Below, in pieces: positions 12,166-20,492 of a stretch of 64,000 nt of DNA. This DNA comes from Saxidomus purpurata (taxonomy: Eukaryota; Mollusca; Bivalvia; Venerida; Veneridae), in the NCBI GenBank assembly GCA_022818135.1, contig JAFMSR010000008.1, positions 31,114,330-31,178,329 on the forward strand, read 5' to 3'. The translations under genes and the position numbers were made by a program. The notes under the pieces are model-generated. The model did no database searches. It was given only the letters and a program-made list of their open reading frames with translations, and was not told the DNA's origin. Each line of letters opens with the position of its first letter. Position 1 is the first letter of the stretch.

Positions 12166-14038
12166 TAGCTCACCTGGCTATGCCAGGGTGAGCTTTTCTG
12201 ATAGATGGTTGTCCCACGTACGTCATACGTCAACATTTTGATTCAAATGACATCTCCTCTGAAACCTCTAGGCCAATGTTGATAAAACTATGCAGGAATG
12301 TTCCTTGCATGAAGCTCTACCAAAATTGTTCAAAGAATTCCATTCCATGCAGAACTCTGGTTGCTATGGCAACAAATAGGAAAAACTTTAAAAATATTCT
12401 TCTCTGAAACCACAAGGCCTAGAGCTTAGATATTTGGCATGTAGCATTGTCTAGTGGACCTCTACCAAGATTGTTCAAATTATGACCCACGGGTCAAAAT
12501 TGACCCTGCGCGGGTGGGCACTTAGTTTTTGCATAGGCATATACTGTAAAACAGGTTTTATTCGCGATCGTTTAATTTTCGCTAATATTCGCGATTTCAG
12601 TACCTCGCGAATTCAAGAATGTCGTGAAAAATTCCTTATCCGAATTAAATTTCATCCGAATTTGCGGAACTTACAAACGTACCTTTTGTATGTTATGAAG
12701 TTAACTGACTGTACCTTGACGTATGCAAGGTAGATGTTTCACCCCTTTACTCCCAATTCGTTTTGCGTGTCCCATTTTCGAAAACGTAATTAACAACATG
12801 GCAGGTTGCGAATTGATCATTGTCTAAGCGTCTATTTACACAGACTTGTTAAAACAATTACGGATGACAGGTGTCAATAAGGTTTTTACAAGCTGATCTC
12901 TTTGTTTGTTTGACAATAACTTGTAAACCGTGTGAATTAAAATTTGTTTGCACATCTTTGGTTGTTGGCTTACCTGAACTTTAATCATTCAATTACAAAC
13001 CTGTTATAGTTTGTGCATGTCAGGCGAGTGATACATGTATTTAGTACGAGTGATTAATTCAACAAACATACAAGTAGGATTATACATTGTTTACAGGGAA
13101 CGGCAATTTCGGCTGTGGGTTAATTTATACGACACAAATGTATACTAAGTTAAAAACCAAGGTTATCCAATGAAGACGTCACTCTCGAGTCTCAGGATGT
13201 TGAACTTCGCGAATTCAGAAATACGCGAATTAATAAAAACGTCAAAATAAGACAAAAATCGCGAAATTTCGGTGTCGCGAAATTAAAGTGTTTTACAGTA
13301 TAGGTAAAAACTTTAAAAATCTTCTTCTCTGAAACCACAAGGCCTAGAGCTAAGATATTTGGCATGTAGCATTGTCTAGTAGAGGTGACAGACAGACAGT
13401 GAGTGAGTGAGTGAGGCTCTACCAAGATTGTTCAAATTATGACCCCCGGGTCAAAATTGACCCTGCGTGGGGGGGGGGGTGGTCACATAGTTTTGCATAG
13501 GAATATTTAGGCAAAACTTTAAAAATCTTCTTCTCTGAAACCAGATCAAAATTGACCCTGCGGGGGGGGGGGGGGGGTCACTTAGTTTTACAAAGGCTTA
13601 TATAGTAAAAACTTTAAAAATCTTCTTCTCTGAAACCACAAGGCCTAGAACTTAGATATTTGGCATGTAGCATTGCCTAGTGGACCTATGCCAAGATTGT
13701 TCAAATTATGACCCCCGGGTCAGAATTGACCCACACCGGGGGTCATTTAGTTTTACATAGGCTTATATAGGGAAAACTTTAAAAATCTTTTTCACTGAAA
13801 CCACAAGGCCTAGAGCTTAGATATTTGACATGTAGCATTGCCTAGTAGACCTCTTCAAAGTTTGTTCAAATTATGCCCCTGGGGTCAAAATTGACCTTGC
13901 CCGGGGGGGGGGGTCATTTGTTTTACAAAGGCATATATAGGAAAACTTATTTGGTATATAACATTATCTAGTGATCTTCCACCAGGCAAGTGGACTTGTA
14001 CCAAGGTGAGCGATATAGGGCCATCTTGACCCTCTTGT
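12166..14038 (+). mobile_element. AGCTCACC-family Helitron-like element inserted in array unit 4
   Basis: The 5' end is TAGCTCACCTGG with a head hairpin (AGCTCACCTGG/CCAGGGTGAGCT). The body has repeated modules of GGCCTAGAGCTTAGATATTT and ACCAAGATTGTTCAAATTAT, and the 3' end is AGGTGAGCGATATAGGGCCA, a GGGCC/GGCCC-type hairpin, then CTCTTGT. Intact neighbouring units give the empty site GGCATTTT|ATGTAAG, so 1873 bp were inserted with no target duplication beyond a possible T. It contains a nested MITE at 12544-13298 and G runs longer than ten bases near 13470 and 13565. No protein gene is visible; presumed non-autonomous. Confidence 0.85.
12544..13298. mobile_element. 755-bp MITE with CTGTAAAAC termini and TA duplication
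   Basis: The ends are CTGTAAAACAGG and TGTTTTACAG. Subterminal words TTCGCGA and GCGAATT also recur inverted at both ends. TA flanks both sides (12542-12543, 13299-13300). Removing the element plus one TA restores GCATAGGCATATATAGG, the sequence found in sister copies such as 16636. TA duplication suggests Tc1/mariner-type mobilisation; no transposase is present. Open frames at 12482-12733 and 13192-13425 run across its edges and are not genes. Confidence 0.85.
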
Positions 14039-14279
14039 ATGTAAGTGTACTTAGATCAGTTCCGTGTACTTCAATATCAGCTCAGAATTTTATGCATTTC
14101 ATTTGCACAATGTAGTCAGTAACTAGGTCTTGACACTAATTTGTGACTAAATGGGTTTCCTGCTTAATGTTTCTTAAATATTTTTGACATGCTCAGCACA
14201 AATGGTAAAGCCTTTACATCTCCTTAATTTCATTGTAAGGAGTAAATTTTTAGTATGTTAATAAATATATAACCAAATA

Positions 14280-14450
14280 TATTCATAAAACCATGAATTT
14301 CTAACATGTTTACCTCTATTATTTGAACCACTTTCCTGCAAGGCATTGGCTACTGGCTACTTGACTTTGACTGAACTTGAAAGCCTGCTGGGTATACCCA
14401 AGGTGGAAACTGACTAACAGTAACAATAAAACAAAGTGTGTGAGTATAAG
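14280..14450 (-). repeat. Right inverted-repeat arm of the 1.35-kb array
   Basis: Read on the minus strand this contains ACCCAGCAGGCTTTCAAG, TTCAGTCAAAGTCAAGTAG, CCAATGCCTTGCAGG and AATAGAGGTAAAC, the same words in the same order as 6716-6815. It begins about 45 bp after the last array unit. Confidence 0.7.
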
Positions 14451-14609
14451 GTCAAGAGACAAAAGGGAATTATATACAGTTTTGCATTTTGATACATATT
14501 AATGGCATACATTGGTGTTAAAATGCTTTTAACCAGTAATGTTCTGTCTCGGAAACACAGCTCTGAGTAGAATTTTCACAATTTATTTCTGTCTAAACCA
14601 ATAGTCAAA

Positions 14610-15240
14610 TTCAAGCCTCTCCTATGGGGTCATCTCAAGCAAAGACCATCACAAAACATTGCACCCCTTGCTCAGACGCGGGGTAGTGTGTTGGCGTGTA
14701 GCGCGAGCTACGTCTCCCTCGTCCGCCATGGATTTCAGCCACTCCTATGGCATCACCTCAAGTAAAGACCATCAGAAGTCTTCACACCCAATGCTCTGTT
14801 GTGGGGGAGTGTTTTGGCGTGTCGCGCAAGCTACGTCTCGCTCGTCCGCCTTAGACTTCAGCCTCTCCAATGGCATCAGCTCAAGCAAAGACCATCAGAA
14901 GCTTTCGCACCCCATGCACTGTAGTGGGGGAGTGTGTTGGTGTGTCGCACAAGCTACGTCTCGCTCGTCCGCCTTAGACTTCAGCCTCTCAAATGGCATC
15001 ACCTCAAGCAAAAACTATCACAAGTCTTCGACCCCATGCTCTGTCGTGGGGGAGTGTGTTGGCGTGTCGCGCAAGCTACGTCTTGCTCGTCTGCCTTAGA
15101 CTTCAGCCTCTCCAATGGCATCACCTCAAGCAAAGACCATCAGAAGTCTTCACACTCTGTGCTCTGTTGCCGGGGAGCATGTTGGCGTGTCGGGTGAGCT
15201 ACGTCTCGCTCGTTAGCCTTAGACTTCAACTTCAAGACCT
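14610..15240. repeat. GC-rich 123-bp satellite, five copies
   Basis: Units start at 14610, 14734, 14857, 14980 and 15102, with a partial at 15225. The unit holds GGCATCACCTCAAGCAAAGA, TGTGTTGGCGTGTCGCGCAA and CTACGTCTCGCTCGTCCGCC. It is far richer in G+C and CpG than its surroundings. Because 123 is 41 codons, open frames of 87-146 codons run through it in more than one frame, encoding a 41-residue repeat; each is lost at unit-to-unit indels. I treat it as non-coding satellite. Confidence 0.85.
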
Positions 15241-15254
15241 GTCAATTGCCACAA

Positions 15255-15608
15255 TCATTTGATCAATAACTGGGGTACTTCTGTAGGGCGAGGAACGGTA
15301 TGGCATGATATGCAACACATGTCGCTTAAACTGTTCTTGTCCCTGTCATCAGAAGGAGTTGTGTTGCATCCTAGAAGGGGTCCCTTTCGTGGGACAGTGT
15401 CTGTGTTGAAATCACGAGGTAATCCAGTGCTGATATGTGCATAAGAAGTGTTGTGTTGGAAAAGGACCTGAATCCCTTGGCAGTGGTAGGGATGGATTCT
15501 ATTTGGCGGTAGTGTAGTTAAGCTTTGTCCGATTATTTCATACTTAAGTAAAAGAAATAGATTCCACCTTTTACTGTAGTATGTGTTTTGGTCTATGCAT
15601 TGAGACAT
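15255..15608 (-). CDS. Unrecognised 117-codon open frame
   Basis: This is one of the longest ATG frames in the window and follows directly on the GC-rich satellite. The product contains GLPRDFNTDTVPRKGPLLGC and a cysteine cluster (CCISCHT). I recognise no domain. The opposite strand is also open for 61 codons at 15259-15444, and the DNA is richer in G+C than its surroundings, which itself lengthens open frames. It may be a relic of a mobile element or chance. Confidence 0.2.
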   Translation of the reverse strand: MSQCIDQNTYYSKRWNLFLLLKYEIIGQSLTTLPPNRIHPYHCQGIQVLFQHNTSYAHISTGLPRDFNTDTVPRKGPLLGCNTTPSDDRDKNSLSDMCCISCHTVPRPTEVPQLLIK

Positions 15609-15959
15609 GGCTTTCTTTCTGTGATGGTCTTTATTTGTTGCACTTTAGAAAGCAGTGCCTTTGTTTAGTTGATGCCAAAGCCAAAGTGTGTCATTCGTTT
15701 GCAACCATTTCTCATAGTTGGATGATTTACTCTTCTGTGAGTGGGTCTGGTTCCTTGTGGGTGTTGCACTTCACTTTTTTATACAGATTTCCAAATCTTA
15801 ATGTCTTAACTAGACATACATAGTTAAATCAGTATAGAACAATTATTGCTGTCTGAGTACAATATTTAATTTAGTCTATTCTACGAAAGTAAGAAGTCAG
15901 GTAGAGTGATAGGAGTAGTACATATAATTCTTAGTTCACTCAAAATGGAATCAACATTG

Positions 15960-16080
15960 AAGAGAGTTAGGCAGTAGGGAAATATCTGTGTCTTGGTTAA
16001 GGACATTACCATCATTGGCGTGGATCAAACTCAGGACCCTCTGATCCTGAGATGAATACCCTACTATTGTGTCACTAAAC
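15960..16080 (-). mobile_element. tRNA-derived SINE relic
   Basis: On the minus strand a tRNA-like head is visible: an A-box-like stretch followed by GGGTATTCATCTCAGGATC and a B box (GAGTTTGATCC), then GTAATGTCCTTAACCAAG, the usual SINE body phrase. It is flanked by two direct repeats of about 58 bp (15878-15936 and 16126-16183) containing GAAAGTAAGAAGTCAG, which are too long to be a target duplication. Confidence 0.6.
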
Positions 16081-16177
16081 ATTAAGGGTAACTGACACTC
16101 AAAGGCAGTAACCGAAGACAGTTTAACCTATGAAAGTAAGAAGTCAGAAAGAGTGATGGGAGTAGTTCATATTAATG

Positions 16178-16267
16178 ATTAGTGGGCAGCTTTATTTGCT
16201 TTCAAATGAAAGAAATGTATATGTAAAGTTCCTTTTTCATTGGACTGCAAATAAAACTGCTCATTAA
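16178..16267. repeat. Small imperfect foldback
   Basis: GGGCAGCTTTATTTGC near 16185 is matched in inverted form by GCAAATAAAACTGCTC near 16245, with two mismatches in sixteen positions, leaving a spacer of about 45 bp. Confidence 0.45.
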
Positions 16268-16271
16268 GTTT

Positions 16272-17515
16272 TTCGCGCATCTGGCTATGCCAGGATGAGC
16301 TTTTCTGATCGATGATTGTCCTTCGTCCCTCATACGTCGTCCGTCAACATTTTGATTCAAATGACATCTCCTCTGAAACCTCTAGGCCAATGTTGATAAA
16401 ACTATGCAGGAATGTTCCTTGCATGAAGCTCTACCAAAATTGTTCAAAGAATTCCATTCCATGCAGAACTCTGGTTGCTATGGCAACAAATAGGAAAATC
16501 TTTAAAAATCTTCTTCTCTGAATCCACAAGGCCTAGAGCTTAGATATTTGGCATGTAGCATTGTCTAGTGGACCTCTACCAAGATTGTTCAAATTATGAC
16601 CCCCGGGTCAAAATTGACCCCGCGTGGGTGGGCACTTAGTTTTTGCATAGGCATATATAGGAAAAACTTTAAAAATCTTCTTCTCTGAAACCACAAGGCC
16701 TAGAGCTATGATATTTTGCATGTAGCATTGTCTAGTGGACCTCTACCAAGATTGTTCAAATTATGACCCCCAGGTCAAAACTGACCCCGCAGGGGTGGTC
16801 ACTTAGTTTTGCATAGGAATATATAGGGAAAACTTTAAAAATCTTCTTCTCTGAAACCACAAGGCCTAGAGCTTAGATATTTGGCATGTAGCATTGGCTA
16901 GTGGACCTCTACCAAGATTCTTCAAATTATTAGCCCCGGATTAAAATTGACCCCGCACGGGGGGTCACTTAGTTTTACATAGGCTTATGTAGGAAAAACT
17001 TTAAAAATCTTCTTCTCTGAAACCACAAGGCCTAGAGCTTAGATATTTGGCAGGTAGCATTGGCTAGTGGACCTCTTTTTTTTTAATTTTTTTTCTTTTA
17101 ATAAAAATTTTTTTTCGGGGGTGGTTTTTTTTTTTTTTTGTTTTTTTATTAAAATTAACCACAAGACCAAGATTGATTCAAATTAGTTGACCCTCGGATC
17201 AAAATTGACCCCACGCGGGTGGGCATTTAGTTTTACATAGGCTTATATAGGGAAAACTTAAAAAAAAAAATTCTCTGAAACCACAAGGCCTAGAGCTTAG
17301 ATATTTGGCATGTAGCATTGCCTAGTAGACCTCTTCAAAGTTTGTTCAAATTGTGCTCCTGGGGTCAAAATTGACCTTGCCTGGGGGGGATCATTTGTTT
17401 TACAAAGGCGTATATAGGAAAACTTATTTGGTATATAACATTATCTAGTGATCTTCCACCAGGCAAGTGGACTTGTACCAAGGTGAGCGATATAGGGCCA
17501 TCTTGGCCCTCTTGT
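16272..17515 (+). mobile_element. AGCTCACC-family Helitron-like element, second copy
   Basis: The head CTGGCTATGCCAGGATGAGC and the following 200 bp closely match the element at 12166, so both belong to one subfamily. The first bases of the head are mutated (CGCGCAT). The 3' end is GGGCCATCTTGGCCCTCTTGT at 17495-17515. Another element begins two bases later. A homopolymer-rich stretch at 17075-17155 interrupts one module. Confidence 0.8.
17075..17155. repeat. T-rich homopolymer patch inside a repeat module
   Basis: Runs of 8-17 T, short A runs and a G run replace what should be GACCTCTACCAAGATTG in this module. Sister modules do not have it. It may be a real poly-T expansion or low-quality assembly. 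Confidence 0.5.
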
Positions 17516-17516
17516 T

Positions 17517-18667
17517 TAGCTCACCTGGAACAAAGTGCCAGAGTGAGCTATTAGGATCGCATTCTGTCCGTCGTACATCGTACATCCGTCCATCCGTCTG
17601 TCCACCATTTCCTTCAGGCGACATCTTCTCTGAAACCACTGGGCCAATGTTGATGAGACTTTCCAGGGATGTTCCTTGCATGAAGCTCTATCAAAATTGT
17701 TCAAAGAATTCCATTCCATGCAGAACTCTGGTTGCTATGGCAACAAATAGGAAAAACTTTAAAATCTTCTTCTCTGAAACCACTAGGCCTAGAGCTTAGA
17801 TATTTGGCATGTGGCATTGTCTAGTGGACCTCTACCAAGATTGTTCAAATTATGTCACTTAGTTTTGCAAAAGGCCTTAGGCTATAGGAAATTTGTTAAA
17901 AATCTTCTTCTCTGAAACCACAAGGCCTACCCTATAGAAAATTTCCTCTGGAATACCAGTGGAATACCACTGGATTTTCAGCAGAATGCCACTGGAATCC
18001 AGCGGTAAAATTGTCTGGTATTTCACTGGAAACCAGTGGAAAGCCACTGGTTTTACCATTGGAATCCAGTGGAAAAGCCACTGGTTTCCAGTGGAATTCC
18101 ACTGGAATCCAGCGGTAAAATTGTCTGGTATTTCACTGGAAACCAGTGGAAAGCCACTGGTTTTACCATTGGAATCCAGTGGAAAAGCCACTGGTTTCCA
18201 GTGGAATTCCACTGGAATCCAGCGGTAAAATTGTCTGGTATTTCACTGGAAACCAGTGGAAAGCCACTGGTTTTACCATTGGAATCCAGTGGAAAAGCCA
18301 CTGGTTTCCAGTGAAATACCATTGGAATCCAGTGGTAAAATTGTCTGGTATTTCACTGGAAAGCCACTAGTTTTACCACTGGTATCCACTGGAAAGGCCA
18401 CTGGTTTCCAGTGGAATACCATCTTCAATTGGAATCAATACCACTTGAATTTGGCCTTAAAGTTGTACTACCCTGGAGTGTAATGGTGTATGGGGATGCA
18501 CCAGTTTAAAAATTCCATGATGTGAATCATTCTCTAGTTTCATGAAGATACAGTAAAAAATGCAGCCTCTATTGCATTCACATGGTTATGTGTGAAAAGA
18601 CAGACAGACGACAGACACCAGGCGATCACAATAACATACCTTGAGCACTTTGTGCTCAGGTGAGCTA
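17517..18667. mobile_element. Two-headed AGCTCACC element with palindromic core
   Basis: It begins TAGCTCACCTGGAACAAAG and ends CACTTTGTGCTCAGGTGAGCTA, so the first and last 11 bases are an inverted repeat. The left half is an ordinary plus-strand AGCTCACC head and body (AGAACTCTGGTTGCTATGGC at about 17722). The right 70 bp is a different head subtype on the minus strand, whose plus-strand version starts the element at 27140. Between them lies the 110-bp CCAGTGG tandem core. It sits directly after the 3' end of the 16272-17515 copy. Confidence 0.75.
17990..18415. repeat. 110-bp tandem repeat made of CCACTGG/CCAGTGG words
   Basis: Units start at 17990, 18100, 18210 and 18320, exactly 110 bp apart; the fourth is shortened. 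Within a unit CCACTGG and its complement CCAGTGG recur every 10-20 bp, so the unit is highly self-complementary. This keeps several frames open on both strands (17877-18483); those frames are not genes. Confidence 0.9.
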
Positions 18668-18950
18668 AAAAAACATTCAATATTTACCTTAAGTTCAACA
18701 ACTAGTTCAACAAATATATATTTCAATTAGTAGACAAGTCCTCATTGCAAAAACAAAACTAGACATGGCTCGAAACAGCTTTTTTTTTCATTAACAGATA
18801 ATACAATTTTGCATTCTCTCTAGAAATATTCAAATTAACCAACTGAAATGTAAAATGAAACAAGTGTGTGTATTACAATTTAACAAATTTAAGCATTTAG
18901 TCAATAGTCTTTATTGTTGGTGGTATTGAGTGTAATGTCAAATTATAAAG
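18668..18950. other. Unassigned AT-rich spacer
   Basis: I see no gene, repeat unit or motif of note here. Confidence 0.4.
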
Positions 18951-19437
18951 AAGAGCTGTCCCTCAACCTTGACCTTTGAGGTAGGGACGTTGTTTTTGCG
19001 CACTACACATTGTCTTCATGTGCTGAACAATTGTGTCGTTATTTTAAAATTAATCAATGTATGACAAAGTTACAGCCCGGACACAAATGTACGCATATAT
19101 ACAGGATTCCATTACCTATAAACTCCGTGCGACCTTGACCTTTGAGGAAGGAAAGTGGCTCTTGCAAGTGACACGTCTGCTTGATGTGCAGAACATTTGT
19201 GCCAAGTTATATTAAAATCCTTCAATGAATGATAAAGTAACAGCCCGGAACAAATGTGTGCATATATAGAGGATTGCATTACCTTCCAACTCTTAAGTGT
19301 GACCTTGACCTTTGAGGTAGGGACATGGGTCTTGCACGCGGCACAAAGTCTTGATGTGCTGAACATTTGTGCAAAGTTATTTCAAAAGGTTTTAATGCAT
19401 GACAAAGTTACAGCCCGGACACAAAAAAATTCAAGGG
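18951..19437 (-). repeat. Tandem-core repeat family F3, inverted copy
   Basis: On the plus strand it starts AAGAGCTGTCCCTCAACCTT, the reverse of the F3 tail, and has three units marked by ACAGCCCGG at 19072, 19240 and 19410 (period 168-170 bp) with GTGACCTTGACCTTTGAGG in each. Plus-orientation F3 copies are at 53296-54204, 54749-55062 and 55320-55545. Confidence 0.85.
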
Positions 19438-19936
19438 TGAACAACTTTACAAATGGGTATTTCTGGGTACTCTCCCATTGCTTCCCATTATAAGAAGATA
19501 CCAAACAGCGCACTAACCCTAAGCATTAGACCTACCCAACAAGTACCCTTTTTTTTGTTGGGTACCTATACGGAATGAAGGATATAGTACCCAATATATC
19601 ATTTATATGCCTATTAGTATGCTCGGACGGACGATGCATTTTAATATGCCATCCTTCCAAGACATAAAAATTGAAAAAGCCCTCTTTACATAATTTACAG
19701 AGTAAAACAATAAGATAGTAATATGAATAACTGCATTAAAAATATAAAATGCCATAATTTACCTAGAAAATCATGCAAGTCACAAAATAATGAAATTTCT
19801 AAGGAGAATTAAGTGCCACCCAGAAAATACTTGAATAGGTCTTAACGCATCTTAATGATATATGAGTGCTGAGCAAAGCTACCTGGGGAATCCCACATTA
19901 AATTCTTCAAGACTTGACAAAATCAGACTATATTAA
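19438..19936. other. Spacer with a small hairpin
   Basis: No gene was seen. An 8-bp stem ACCCAACA/TGTTGGGT spaced by a T-rich loop lies near 19532-19563. Confidence 0.4.
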
Positions 19937-20376
19937 AGCGACTGCACTCCAGATGGACAAGTTACGATAAAAAATGAAAATTTTCAATTTCAAGAAAACA
20001 ATTGTCATTACTGTATCAGGGGCATTGTATTATGATAAGTGACAAGTTTTCTAACAAAAGAAACAATTAAAATGTGTTGTTTTGCTTATTTTTATTGTAG
20101 AAAAATCACCCCGTGACTAACGGGGCGGGCTCTTTGGTATATCAATATTTTTAACTCGCATCAAATCAGCTGACTCCGTAGTGTAGTAGGTTAAGCCCCT
20201 GTAAATTTTTTGTAAGCGCAAAGATCCGAGTTCAAAACCTGGCTCGGGTAAAATTTTTTTTTCTACCTTTATTTTTAGCTCTTACACAAAGAAAATAATC
20301 TTGATGCTGACAAATTGAATATATATTGATTTTACCAAAAAATTAAAATTTACTAAGAATTTGGAGTGCAGTCGCT
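19937..20376. mobile_element. 440-bp MITE with TTAA target duplication
   Basis: The terminal inverted repeat AGCGACTGCACTCCA is perfect over 15 bp at both ends, and TTAA flanks each side (19933-19936 and 20377-20380). TTAA duplication is typical of piggyBac-type transposition; the class is inferred. It holds a tRNA-like segment at 20172-20249 and no protein gene. It ends about 115 bp beyond the stop codon of the minus-strand gene, so it may lie in or next to that gene's 3' UTR. Confidence 0.85.
20172..20249 (+). mobile_element. tRNA-like SINE head inside the TTAA MITE
   Basis: GTAGTGTAGTAGGTTAAG resembles a pol III A box and GAGTTCAAAACCT a B box. They are separated by about 40 bp and followed by a poly-T stretch. 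There is no clear SINE body, so it is either a captured head or a truncated insertion. Confidence 0.5.
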
Positions 20377-20492
20377 TTAAACATGTCAAACAATTTGATC
20401 TGTAAAATTTAAAGCCAACACAGTTCCAATAAAAAAAGCTTGAAATCCACTTTTTAATGACTTCTTGCTGAACAATGTTTTTTCCATGGATG

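Larger units (their letters stand above)
6971..14236. repeat. Array of four 1.35-kb tandem units
   Basis: Units begin at AAGGATTGTT: 6971, 8318, 9668 and 11017, spacing 1347-1350 bp; the fourth ends at 14236 after removing an 1873-bp insertion. Units 2-4 are very similar and unit 1 is more diverged in its first 200 bp. Inside each unit the phrases CCAATCATTTTTCACAAA and GGTTCATTTTAAGG recur, so the unit has an older sub-repeat of some 60-80 bp. A 66-codon minus-strand frame is open in units 1 and 2 (7629-7829, 8982-9182) but has a nonsense TAA in units 3 and 4, so coding is unlikely. Confidence 0.9.

Noticed and set aside
12482..13425. Frames of 77-83 codons
   Set aside because: They cross the boundary between a MITE and its host element.
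14659..15262. Open frames of 87-146 codons with a 41-residue repeat
   Set aside because: The satellite period is a multiple of three and its G+C is high, so several frames stay open at once; each is lost at unit indels and none has splice or start context.
17877..18483. Seven overlapping open frames on both strands
   Set aside because: They are readings of the self-complementary 110-bp repeat in different frames.
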